Shown piece after piece: positions 37,396-46,723 of a DNA stretch of 64,000 bases (its first letter is position 1; every line of letters begins with the position of its first letter). This stretch comes from Lachnospiraceae bacterium. GTDB taxonomy: Bacteria; Bacillota; Clostridia; Lachnospirales; Lachnospiraceae. The translations under genes were made by a program, and so were the position numbers. Where the stretch lies: NCBI GenBank assembly GCA_029068555.1, contig JAIECJ010000121.1, forward strand, positions 1 through 64,000, in the 5' to 3' direction. The notes under the pieces were generated by a model. It was not told the origin of the DNA, did no database searches, and saw nothing but the letters and a program-made list of their open reading frames with translations.

Positions 37396-38085
37396 ATGAG
37401 GATTATAATCGCAACAATAAAGTCATGGAACATTGAGCGCGCTCAAGTATTACAGAAAAAGTATGAGGGAATGCATGACATTGTTATTTATACGGCTAGG
37501 GAAGAATTAAGTGTAAGTAACGTATGTGATTTTAAACCGGATTATATTTTTCTGCCGCACTGGTCGTATATGATACCAAAGGAAATAACAGATAATTGGG
37601 AGTGCGTTGTATTTCATATGACGGATTTACCATACGGAAAGGGCGGAAGTCCGCTCCAGAATCTGATTGTGCGTGGACATAAAGAGACAAAGATATCAGC
37701 GATTCAAGTGACTGAAAGGCTGGATGGCGGACCCATATATATGAAACATGCGTTATCCCTTGAAGGAAGTGCGCAGGAGATTTTTGTGCGTTGTTCAGAA
37801 ATTATTTTCAGGGAAATGATTCCACAGCTCTTGCAAGAAAAAATAACACCTATTCCACAGGAAGGAGAACCTGTGATATTTAAACGAAGAAAGCCTGAGG
37901 ATAGCGAGATAACATCTGATATGGAAATGAACACGATATATGATTATATTCGGATGCTTGATGCAGAGGGATATCCACAGGCATTTATTCGTTTCGGCGA
38001 TTACAGGCTGGAGTTTACAGATGCCGCGGTTTCCGGAGACGGACAGGAACTTTCGGCGCGTGTTGTTTTTCGGAAAAAGGAATGA
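37396..38085 (+). CDS. Formyltransferase-fold protein (methionyl-tRNA formyltransferase-like sugar N-formyltransferase candidate)
   Basis: CVVFHMTDLPYGKGGSPLQNLIVRG ... VTERLDGGPIYMK formyltransferase motifs; inside pse operon. Confidence 0.75.
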   Translation: MRIIIATIKSWNIERAQVLQKKYEGMHDIVIYTAREELSVSNVCDFKPDYIFLPHWSYMIPKEITDNWECVVFHMTDLPYGKGGSPLQNLIVRGHKETKISAIQVTERLDGGPIYMKHALSLEGSAQEIFVRCSEIIFREMIPQLLQEKITPIPQEGEPVIFKRRKPEDSEITSDMEMNTIYDYIRMLDAEGYPQAFIRFGDYRLEFTDAAVSGDGQELSARVVFRKKE

Positions 38086-38137
38086 AGAATGTAAAATAAA
38101 ATGTATATATGTATATAAGAAAGGAACGGTGTGGGAA

Positions 38138-38833
38138 TTGAGAACAGTATTGGTTGTGGCAGCACATCCGGATGACGAGATACTTGGCGTTGGCGGAACA
38201 GTGGCAAGACATGTGGCGCATGGCGACCAGGTGTATGCGATGATTCTGGGGGAGGGACAGACTTCGCGCGGAGAGCACAGGGAGGATACCAGCCTGGATG
38301 TGGTTGAGGCGCTTCATAAAAATACGTTGGAAAGTGCAAAGAAAATCGGATATCAGGATGTGTTTTTTGCTTATTTTCCAGACAACCGCTTTGACAGCGT
38401 TGACTTGTTGGACATTGTCAAGACCGTGGAGCAGATGATTCATAAGCTGCAGCCACAGATTATTTATACGCATTATAGTGGAGACTTGAATATTGACCAC
38501 CAGTGTACGGCACGTGCGGTTCTCACAGCGACAAGACCGATGGCGGACTGTTGTGTTGAGGAAATTCTTGGCTTTGAGACACTGTCTTCGTCAGAGTGGA
38601 ATTTTGATTACAGTGTCCAGCCGGCTTTTTGTCCCAACGTGTTTGTCGATATTACAGACTATTATGAAAAGAAGGAGCAGGCGATGAACTGTTATGTGTC
38701 TGAGCTCTGTACATTTCCGCATCCAAGGAGTCTGACAGGCATGGACGTGCTCTCCAGAACGCGCGGCATGGCTGCCGGAATGGAGCGTGCGGAAGCGTTC
38801 GTGCTGATACGCAGGATAGTGCGAAACGATTAG
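38138..38833 (+). CDS. PIG-L family deacetylase (GTG 38129 or TTG 38138 start; track start 37940 overlaps the upstream gene)
   Basis: VLVVAAHPDDEILGVGGTVARH (AHPDDE) and NIDHQCTARAV (HxxDH-like) motifs. Confidence 0.88.
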   Translation: MRTVLVVAAHPDDEILGVGGTVARHVAHGDQVYAMILGEGQTSRGEHREDTSLDVVEALHKNTLESAKKIGYQDVFFAYFPDNRFDSVDLLDIVKTVEQMIHKLQPQIIYTHYSGDLNIDHQCTARAVLTATRPMADCCVEEILGFETLSSSEWNFDYSVQPAFCPNVFVDITDYYEKKEQAMNCYVSELCTFPHPRSLTGMDVLSRTRGMAAGMERAEAFVLIRRIVRND

Positions 38834-38844
38834 GAGGAGCGGAC

Positions 38845-39909
38845 ATGTTATACATTCGTGCGGACGGGAATACGGATATCGGGATGGGACATGTGATGCG
38901 CTGCCTGTCTGTCGCGGAGGCTGCGGCAGAGCTTTCGCCGACTTTTATTACGGCGGACACGGGCTGCAGAGGCCTGATAGAGGACAGAGGATTTCGCGCT
39001 ATAGTGCTGAATACGGACTATAAAAATATGATGGGAGAGCCTGTACTGCTTGCAGATTTGTTTGACAAGAATGCGGATGTGCTGCTTGTGGACAGCTATC
39101 AGGTAAGCAGGGCGTATTACCTTGCGCTGAAAAAACTTGTGCGGGTGGCGTGTTTTGAGGATATGGGACAGCCTTATCCGGTCGACTTGCTGATAAATTA
39201 TAATATTTATGCACCAGATCTTGCACAGAATTATACACCTCTACAGATAAATAATACGACGACACAGACATATCCGGACAAAGTGTTGTTAGGGGTGGAT
39301 TACATGCCGCTCAGAAAAGCATTTCAGGAGCCGTCGTCATATAGGGTCGCAGACAGTGTGACAGATATCACGATAACGACTGGCGGGAGCGACCCGTACT
39401 TTGCAACAGCATCTTTTGTCGATGCGTTGATAAAGGATCGTTTTACAGGCACGCTTGTCGCAGAAAGGAAATTACGGCTGCATCTGGTCAGCGGACCGTT
39501 TAACCGTTTTGCGGACGACCTAAGACGCAGGTATCTGTCATGTGAGGGCATAATCATACATGAAAACGTAAGGGATATGCGTGGTTTGCTGTTGGGCAGC
39601 GATGTAGTGATATCTGCGACAGGAAGTACAATCTACGAGGTCAGCGCATTGGGTGTGCCAATGATCGTATTTTATTTTGCAAAGAATCAGCAGCAGGGCG
39701 CCGAGGCTTTGGAGATGCTTACAGACATTGTCAATGCAGGATGCTTTGCGGATGACGGCATGTCGGTGACAGGGCGTGTGACGCAGACAGTGACAAGATG
39801 TATTCTGGACAAAACGTATAGAGAACGACTGAACCGACAGGAAAAAAGTCTGATTGACGGAAAAGGGGCAATGCGAATTGCAGGACAACTGACAATGCAG
39901 AATACTTGA
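38845..39909 (+). CDS. pseG: PseG, UDP-2,4-diacetamido-2,4,6-trideoxy-beta-L-altropyranose hydrolase
   Basis: YIRADGNTDIGMGHVMRCLSVAEAA; TTGGSDPYF; VISATGSTIYEVSALGVPMIVFYFAKNQQQGAEAL. Confidence 0.93.
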   Translation: MLYIRADGNTDIGMGHVMRCLSVAEAAAELSPTFITADTGCRGLIEDRGFRAIVLNTDYKNMMGEPVLLADLFDKNADVLLVDSYQVSRAYYLALKKLVRVACFEDMGQPYPVDLLINYNIYAPDLAQNYTPLQINNTTTQTYPDKVLLGVDYMPLRKAFQEPSSYRVADSVTDITITTGGSDPYFATASFVDALIKDRFTGTLVAERKLRLHLVSGPFNRFADDLRRRYLSCEGIIIHENVRDMRGLLLGSDVVISATGSTIYEVSALGVPMIVFYFAKNQQQGAEALEMLTDIVNAGCFADDGMSVTGRVTQTVTRCILDKTYRERLNRQEKSLIDGKGAMRIAGQLTMQNT

Positions 39910-39916
39910 GACAGAA

Positions 39917-42802
39917 GTGGGGGAGTATATGGCGGCAAAAAAAGAACGACAACTAAACTATGAGCTGCTCCGCATCATCGCGATGCTGATGATTGTGAGT
40001 CTGCACTATCTGGGCAAAGGCGGGCTGCTGGGCGATCCGGCAAGATCGGACATGACAGCTTCAGGGTATGCGGCGTGGCTTATCGAGGCGTTTTGCCTGG
40101 TAGCTGTGAATGTATATGTACTGATTAGCGGATATTTTGGTGTGGATACACCGGCAGGAATGAAAAATGGGAATGGACATACCTTTTGGGATGCGCTGCA
40201 AAGACCGTTGAAAATTTGGAAACAGGTATTTTTTTATTCTGTGGTTATAGGGTTTGGCGCGGTGATTATCGGTGCACAGGAGTTCGATATTTACCAGGCA
40301 TTCACTTACTGCTTTCCGATTGTGACAGAGCATTACTGGTTTGCGTCGTCGTATGTGATCCTTTGTCTGATGATGCCCTTTATCAATGCGGGGTTTTCCT
40401 ATCTTGGGGAGAAACAGGTCAGGTACCTTCTGACTGGTTTCCTGTTGCTTTTCTGCATTTCCAAAACGGTTATTCCGATGCGGCTTCCATGGGATAATCT
40501 GGGCTACGATTGTGTCTGGTTTATGATTTTATACCTGACAGGGGCATATCTTAGACGCTATGGAATACGACTGCTGAAGGCTAGGTGGAGGGCGGTGGCG
40601 CTTTATTTTGGAAGCGTGGCTGTGATCTTTGCGTCCTTTTTCATCATCCGGATGATGTATCTGAAAACCGCAAGACTTCAGGATATGATTAATTATGGGT
40701 ATACTTATAATTTCCTGTTCTGCTATACAGGGGCGGTGGGGCTGTTCCTTGCGTTTGCCCCAGGACAAGGGCAGAATAGGGCGGCGCGGATTTTGGAGCG
40801 GTTCAGAAAACCGGTTGAACGTTTTGCCGGTGCATCGTTTGGCGTCTATCTGATTCATGAGCATGTCAATATCCGATATGAATGGACAAAATGGCTCCGC
40901 TGCGATGCGCAGGCAGATTCTGTCCTGGGAATGCTCGGGCATATGATTGTCGTTGTGACAGGTGTTTATCTGGCGTGTACGCTAATTGAGCTGATCCGGC
41001 AGAAAAGCACGTTTACGGTACTTCCTGCTTTGGCGCTTCTCCTGTACCCGCTTCGCCACGCAGCTGTAGGGATTGATTTGATGGATGCAGGATATTCGCT
41101 CGGCAATTACCGCTTTTTTGAAACTGTGTATGAGACGTGGAAACTTGCAACCTATCTGGCAAATGTAATAGGTGTTATGCTGTCGAAGCTTCCTTTTGGA
41201 TACAGCTGGGCGGGCATGAATGTTTACTGTGGACTGCTGGTCGGGGCGGTGGCAGCAGGCGTGTATCTGTATCTGTGGAAACGATATGGACAGAACCGGC
41301 AGGGCTTATTTTTTTTATTGTTCACCGCAGAGATAACAGCGTTGTCACTCTGCTGGGCACCGACTGTTATTTTATATCATTATCTGGGTTACCTGTTTAT
41401 GACGGCGGCCGCAGTTCTATTGTTTGAGGCGATTACAAAAAATAAAAAAACATGCTTTGTTATATCGGGTGTTATTTTGGGGCTTTGTGTTGCGGTGAGA
41501 ATGCCAAATGTTACATATATGGCATTGATTCTGCCGGTATGGTGCGACTGCTTCTGGAAACGGCAGTCTTACACGGACAAGTCCGGTAATAAAATAACAT
41601 GGATTAAGGAATTGCTGATACGTACATTATTCTGCGTTGGCGGATATATAGCAGGAGTTATTGTTCCGCTTCTGACAATCAGTGTGTGCTATGGCGTATC
41701 CGCTTACCCACAAATGGTTGCCTCGCTGTTTGGCATGACAGACCACGCTGCGGACTATAAGCCGGTATCAATGGTCAGGGCGATGTTTGGGGACTATTTG
41801 AACTATAGTGTGTGGCTGTTGTTGTTCGTGGGTTATATGGCAGCGGGAATTTTGTGTTTTTACATGGTGGGGCGGTTTGTACAGCATGCGTGGAAAAAGA
41901 AGGTGACGACTGCATTGAAAGTATGCTATGCCCTGGGCGTGCTGGTACTGCTCCGGTTCTGTTATGGAAGAGGGATGTTTGACTTTGACTACACTGACAA
42001 CTTTTGTATGTATAAATGGGTCACAGTTTATCTGCTGAGTGTGATTGCCATATGTGTATGGTGTCTGTCAAGCAGACGGATCAGGAAGGATTACAGGATA
42101 TGGGCAGTATTTCTGCTTGTCATTATCTTCGTGACGCCGCTTGGGAGCAATAATGGTCTGTATCCGATTGTGAACAACCTGTTTCTGGTATTGCCGGTCT
42201 CGATTCTGATAATATCAGAAATGTTCCGACAGAGCAAAAAGTCAGTAAACGGGTTTGCGTTTCGTCTGGTGTTTGGTTTTGTGCTTGCGTGTGTGTCGGT
42301 GCAGTCTGTCCTGTTCGGAATCGGTTTTGTGTTTCATGATGCAGGTGCGCAGAGCGGTCGTGAGCGCCTGCATCTCCTGTGCAGCAATGCGGGGACAGGC
42401 CTGTTGACAACGGCGGACAAGAAAGCGGAGCTGACAGAGCTGGACGCGTATCTGTATCAAAGCGCGCTGAATGAGAGACAGGTGATATTATATGGAAATG
42501 TCCCAGCGCTGGCGTATCTGCTTGACATGGAACCGGCAATATCCTCGACGTGGCCTGATTTGGATTCGTATGGACTAGACAGCTTTCAGGAACAGCTTGA
42601 CCATCTGGCGGCACAGGACAGGAACACGGACGAAACAGAAGCTTTTCCGGTTATCATATTTGGACGTTCCCGGATAGAACATCTGACTGAGGCGGACGGA
42701 TTTGCCTACAAAAAGCTTAGGATTGTCAGGGAATTTATGGAGGCGAACCACTACGCGGAATGTTTCAAAAATGCAGGGTATATTGTCTATGCCGCGCAGT
42801 AG
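39917..42802 (+). CDS. Acyltransferase-3 (OafA-like) fused to a C-terminal GT-C-like polytopic domain, 961 aa
   Basis: N-term RQLNYELLRIIAMLMIVSLHYL ... FGVYLIHEHVNIRYEW (acyltransferase-3); C-term VLPALALLLYPLRHAAVGIDLMDAGYSLGNYRFFETVYETW plus many TMs; one uninterrupted frame. Confidence 0.75.
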   Translation: MGEYMAAKKERQLNYELLRIIAMLMIVSLHYLGKGGLLGDPARSDMTASGYAAWLIEAFCLVAVNVYVLISGYFGVDTPAGMKNGNGHTFWDALQRPLKIWKQVFFYSVVIGFGAVIIGAQEFDIYQAFTYCFPIVTEHYWFASSYVILCLMMPFINAGFSYLGEKQVRYLLTGFLLLFCISKTVIPMRLPWDNLGYDCVWFMILYLTGAYLRRYGIRLLKARWRAVALYFGSVAVIFASFFIIRMMYLKTARLQDMINYGYTYNFLFCYTGAVGLFLAFAPGQGQNRAARILERFRKPVERFAGASFGVYLIHEHVNIRYEWTKWLRCDAQADSVLGMLGHMIVVVTGVYLACTLIELIRQKSTFTVLPALALLLYPLRHAAVGIDLMDAGYSLGNYRFFETVYETWKLATYLANVIGVMLSKLPFGYSWAGMNVYCGLLVGAVAAGVYLYLWKRYGQNRQGLFFLLFTAEITALSLCWAPTVILYHYLGYLFMTAAAVLLFEAITKNKKTCFVISGVILGLCVAVRMPNVTYMALILPVWCDCFWKRQSYTDKSGNKITWIKELLIRTLFCVGGYIAGVIVPLLTISVCYGVSAYPQMVASLFGMTDHAADYKPVSMVRAMFGDYLNYSVWLLLFVGYMAAGILCFYMVGRFVQHAWKKKVTTALKVCYALGVLVLLRFCYGRGMFDFDYTDNFCMYKWVTVYLLSVIAICVWCLSSRRIRKDYRIWAVFLLVIIFVTPLGSNNGLYPIVNNLFLVLPVSILIISEMFRQSKKSVNGFAFRLVFGFVLACVSVQSVLFGIGFVFHDAGAQSGRERLHLLCSNAGTGLLTTADKKAELTELDAYLYQSALNERQVILYGNVPALAYLLDMEPAISSTWPDLDSYGLDSFQEQLDHLAAQDRNTDETEAFPVIIFGRSRIEHLTEADGFAYKKLRIVREFMEANHYAECFKNAGYIVYAAQ

Positions 42803-42855
42803 GGAACTGTTCAGACAGGATATGGTATTTGTTATTTGTTACTGGAACGGAGCAG

Positions 42856-43023
42856 ACAGTAACCGCTGTTGTTACAATTCACACCAATGCCAGTTTTCAT
42901 CAGCTTATAAGTTATTGAGGTGTGAATTATAACAGATTTTGCACACAAAATGCTAAAAGGCAAGCATTTAGGCGCATGATTCCCACTACTTTGGCGTAGG
43001 TGTGAACAGTAACCCGCTGTTAC
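42856..43023 (+). repeat. Complex intergenic palindromic/direct repeat region
   Basis: Inverted pair GTTACAATTCACACC (42871-42885)/GGTGTGAATTATAAC (42919-42933); direct pair ACAGTAACC(c)GCTGTT..TAC at 42856-42874 and 43006-43023; small hairpin AAATGCT/AGCATTT (42948-42969). Confidence 0.7.
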
Positions 43024-43052
43024 ATCAAAAGGAAATAATTACCTGTAAAACC

Positions 43053-43081
43053 TTGCAAAACGCATGGTGAGTGTGTAATAT
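43053..43081 (+). promoter_or_regulatory. Putative promoter TTGCAA-N17-TAATAT for the wecE-like gene
   Basis: TTGCAA 43053-43058, TAATAT 43076-43081, 17 nt spacer, in the largest intergenic gap of the locus. Confidence 0.55.
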
Positions 43082-43128
43082 AGTTTTAATAAAGTAATAA
43101 ACAAGAATTGTCAGCAGGGAGGATTGGA

Positions 43129-44259
43129 ATGATTCATTTTAACGTACCGCCGTATACGGGCAGGGAGATGGAATATATCAGACAGGCAGTTGAAAATCAG
43201 AAAATATGCGGCGATGGTCCGTTCACGAAAAAATGCAGTGAGTGGATTGAAGAAAAAACCGGTGCAGCCAAATGTCTTCTGACACCTTCCTGCACACAGG
43301 CAACGGAGCTTGCGGCGCTGCTGATTGACATCAAGGAGGGGGATGAGGTCATTATGCCGTCTTATACATTTGTATCGACGGCGGATGCCTTTGTGCTGCG
43401 CGGTGCCAAAGCTGTTTTTGTCGACATCAGACCAGACACCATGAACATTGACGAGAATCTGATTGAGCAGGCAGTGACTGAGAGAACACGCGCGATCGTG
43501 CCAGTTCACTACGCGGGTGTCGCGTGTGAGATGGACAAAATTATGGAGATTGCAAAAAAGTACAAACTTTTTGTTGTGGAGGACGCGGCACAGGGAATGA
43601 ATGCCTCTTATAAGGGAAAACAGCTTGGCGCAATAGGAGACTTTGGGTGTTATTCTTTCCATGAGACCAAAAACCTCAGCATGGGCGAGGGCGGCGCGCT
43701 GCTGATTCAGGACGAAAAGTTTATTGAGGATGCCGAGATCATCCGGGAGAAAGGGACAAACCGATCCCAGTATTACCGGGGGCAGATTGACAAGTACCGG
43801 TGGATGAATTATGGTTCATCCTATCTTCCAAGCGACATGAATGCGGCTTATCTGTGGGCGCAGATTGAGCTGGTTGACAAGATAACGGACAAGCGTCTTG
43901 CCTTGTGGCGTCAGTATGATGAACGGTTACAGCCGCTTCAGGAAAAGGGGATTCTGGATCTTCCCAGCGTTCCAGAGGGATGTGTGCATAACGGACATAT
44001 GTATTATATCAAAGTAAAAGATCTTGAGGAACGCACCCGGCTGATAGCGTTTTTGAAGGAGAATGGTATCTGGGCAGTATTTCATTACGTTCCGCTTCAT
44101 TCAGCCCCTGCCGGAATCCGGTTTGGCAGGTTTGCAGGCGAGGATGTATATACGACAAAGGAAAGTGACAGGCTGGTGCGTCTGCCAATGTTTTATTCAC
44201 TGATGCCGTCGGAGGTTGATTATATAGTTCGCAAGGTGAAGGAGTTCTATCACGTATGA
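43129..44259 (+). CDS. wecE: dTDP-4-amino-4,6-dideoxygalactose transaminase-like (RffA/WecE family)
   Basis: MIHFNVPPYTGREMEYIRQAVENQKICGDGPFTKKC; DAAQGMNASYKGKQLGAIGDFGCYSFHETKNLSMGEGGAL; SSYLPSDMNAAYLWAQIE. Confidence 0.9.
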   Translation: MIHFNVPPYTGREMEYIRQAVENQKICGDGPFTKKCSEWIEEKTGAAKCLLTPSCTQATELAALLIDIKEGDEVIMPSYTFVSTADAFVLRGAKAVFVDIRPDTMNIDENLIEQAVTERTRAIVPVHYAGVACEMDKIMEIAKKYKLFVVEDAAQGMNASYKGKQLGAIGDFGCYSFHETKNLSMGEGGALLIQDEKFIEDAEIIREKGTNRSQYYRGQIDKYRWMNYGSSYLPSDMNAAYLWAQIELVDKITDKRLALWRQYDERLQPLQEKGILDLPSVPEGCVHNGHMYYIKVKDLEERTRLIAFLKENGIWAVFHYVPLHSAPAGIRFGRFAGEDVYTTKESDRLVRLPMFYSLMPSEVDYIVRKVKEFYHV

Positions 44260-46169
44260 TGGATGACCGCACAGGGGTAAAGGCAGTAAGGGTGTGTGGT
44301 GCAATATTTTTTACATTGCTGCTTGTACTGTTTTTATCTGTTGAATTTGAATTTTATTATGATTTAAATGACGATACCATGATAAAGGATATTTTATCAG
44401 GAGCATATACAGGGAGTCCGAGTGGATTCTGTATTCAGATGCTGTATCCTTTAGGGTGGTGTATTGCGCTCTTTTACAAGGCCATTCCCACAATACCGTG
44501 GTATGGCTTGTTTTTGTGTCTGTGCCAGTTTGGCGTATTTTACCTGATTGCACTGCGGCTTCTTTCAATCATGCAGAGTACCCGGGCAAAAATGATGGCA
44601 CTCACAGCGGAGGCGGTTCTGGTTCTGGGACTTTTCCTGCGGGAGTTTGTGATTATACAGTACAGCGTGACCGCGGGAATCTGTATGACAGGTGCAGTGT
44701 TCCTGTTTATTACAACACCGAAAACGGACAAGCCTTCCGTATTTTTCAGGAAAAATTTGCTGCCGCTGCTTCTTGTTGTGCTGGCATTTCTAATTCGCAC
44801 AAGGGTCTGTGTAATGCTGCTCCCGTTTTTGCTGCTTGCAGGATTGGCAAAATGGTTTTGTGAGGAAAAAATATTTACCAGCGCAAATTTCAAGAAATAT
44901 ATAATGCTGATTGTCACTGCGCTTCTGTGCATGGCGGCTGTGTACTCACTCGACATGCTGGCATACAAGGGAACAGAGTGGAGCAGTTTCAGGGGCTTCT
45001 TTGATGCAAGGACAAAGTTATATGACTTTTATGGGCTTCCTCCATACGAGAACAACAGGGAATTTTATGATTCTATAGGATTGTCAAGGGAGTCTTACAC
45101 ACTTTTGGAAAACTACAATTTTGCACTTGACGATTCCATTGACACATGGAGGCTTGAAGCAATTGTATCCTACCAGGAGGAGATGGCAGGACAGCATGTA
45201 GATGTGGGAACGGGGTTGGAAGACACATTTGGCTTTGTCAGCAAAAACAGTGTCGGGGAAGCCGTGTGGCTTTATAAGAATCAGTTATTTGAAGATTTGC
45301 AGGCAATAGGGGCGCTTGTTTCAGGAAGGACAGCGCAGCTTCCGGAAGACTTCTCATCCCGGTCGGTCATCAGCATTGCAGTCATAGCGGCTTATGTAAT
45401 ATATTTCTGTGTATGCCTCCTTCCGGCAGAGGGGAAGCTGCGTCTGGCTGCCGGATTGAAAATGGCGGGTATCCTGACTGTGCGGTGCGTAATCTGGTTA
45501 TATTTATATATGGTAAACAGACTTCCTGACAGAATTACCATACCGCTCCTCATGATGGAGCTTGTTGTGATAGCAGGATTTGGTATTTGCGATATGGTGC
45601 CAAAGCAGCGGGTCAAGACTGCATTTCGGGCGGCGCGGTCTCTGTTTTATATTCTATGTATCGTGACTGCGCTGATCGCATTTAACGGAAACCTGCAAAG
45701 CGTCGAGTCAGAGTATAGAAACCGTGCAGAAGCCGATGCACGGTGGAATGCCATGATGGATTATTGCCGGAAAAATGGAAATAATTATTATATTATAGAT
45801 GTGTATTCGTCGACCTCCTATCAAGGCGCTCCATACTCAGAAAAAATATTTTCTGGCAAAGGGATTTTTGTGGATAACACGTACAAAAATTTTGATGTCT
45901 GTGGAGGATGGGCAGCAAAAAGCCCGCTGACAAGACAAAAACTGTCGAGAAAAGGCTTGAAAGATATACAGGGCGCCCTTTGCGGCACAAAGACGGATAA
46001 CCGTACAAAAACATACTTTATCGCGGACGCGGACAAGGAACTTGGATGGCTGATACAGTATTATGAAAAACGAAGGATAACGATAGAGCCGAAACGAGTT
46101 GACCAGATACGCACGCCGTCATCTGCAATAGCATTTGATGTGTATGAATTAAAACGAAAAGGAGTATAA
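44256..46169 (+). CDS. Polytopic membrane protein, GT-C-like, function unknown
   Basis: 637 aa, multiple TMs, early acidic loop EFYYDLNDDTMIKDILSGAYTGSPSG after TM1. Confidence 0.6.
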   Translation: MMDDRTGVKAVRVCGAIFFTLLLVLFLSVEFEFYYDLNDDTMIKDILSGAYTGSPSGFCIQMLYPLGWCIALFYKAIPTIPWYGLFLCLCQFGVFYLIALRLLSIMQSTRAKMMALTAEAVLVLGLFLREFVIIQYSVTAGICMTGAVFLFITTPKTDKPSVFFRKNLLPLLLVVLAFLIRTRVCVMLLPFLLLAGLAKWFCEEKIFTSANFKKYIMLIVTALLCMAAVYSLDMLAYKGTEWSSFRGFFDARTKLYDFYGLPPYENNREFYDSIGLSRESYTLLENYNFALDDSIDTWRLEAIVSYQEEMAGQHVDVGTGLEDTFGFVSKNSVGEAVWLYKNQLFEDLQAIGALVSGRTAQLPEDFSSRSVISIAVIAAYVIYFCVCLLPAEGKLRLAAGLKMAGILTVRCVIWLYLYMVNRLPDRITIPLLMMELVVIAGFGICDMVPKQRVKTAFRAARSLFYILCIVTALIAFNGNLQSVESEYRNRAEADARWNAMMDYCRKNGNNYYIIDVYSSTSYQGAPYSEKIFSGKGIFVDNTYKNFDVCGGWAAKSPLTRQKLSRKGLKDIQGALCGTKTDNRTKTYFIADADKELGWLIQYYEKRRITIEPKRVDQIRTPSSAIAFDVYELKRKGV

Positions 46170-46177
46170 ACAGGAAT

Positions 46178-46723
46178 ATGAAACCAGTGGACAAAGACTT
46201 TCAAATACAGGGCGAAAAAATATATTTAAGACCCATCACGGCAGAAGATACGGAACGCGTGCTTGGATGGCGCAATGCCCCCGACGTTGTCAATAATTTT
46301 ATATACAGGGAGAAGATAAGCAGGCAGGAACATATGGACTGGCTCGAGAACAAAGTATTTAAGGGCGCTGTCCACCAGTTTGTAATCTGTTCGAGAATGG
46401 ATGACACACCGCTTGGTTCTGTATATATTCAGAATTTTGATGAGGAAAACAGGAGGGCGGAGTGGGGACTGTTCTTAAGCTCAGAGGGCGCGCGAAGCAG
46501 GGGCATTGGAACGGAAACCGGAAACCTGATACTGGATTACGCGTTCAGGCAGCTGGGACTGCACAAGTTGACGTCAAGAGTGCTTGCCTACAATAAACCC
46601 TGTGTACGGATGAATGAAAAGCTTGGCTATCGTCAGGAGGCATATCTGAGGGATGAGCTTTTTATCAATGGAAAATATGAGGATTTGATATTATATGGGG
46701 CTTTAGAAGGAGATATGCGATAA
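46178..46723 (+). CDS. GNAT acetyltransferase, PseH/RimJ-like
   Basis: KIYLRPITAEDTERVLGWRNAPDVVNNFIYREKISRQEHMDWLENKV; LFLSSEGARSRGIGTETGNLIL. Confidence 0.85.
   Translation: MKPVDKDFQIQGEKIYLRPITAEDTERVLGWRNAPDVVNNFIYREKISRQEHMDWLENKVFKGAVHQFVICSRMDDTPLGSVYIQNFDEENRRAEWGLFLSSEGARSRGIGTETGNLILDYAFRQLGLHKLTSRVLAYNKPCVRMNEKLGYRQEAYLRDELFINGKYEDLILYGALEGDMR

Noticed and set aside
37940-38137. Long N-terminal extension of the PIG-L ORF overlapping the formyltransferase gene
   Set aside because: The extension is out-of-frame coding sequence of the upstream gene; the PIG-L core begins right after GTG 38129/TTG 38138 with an AAGGAA-like ribosome-binding site.
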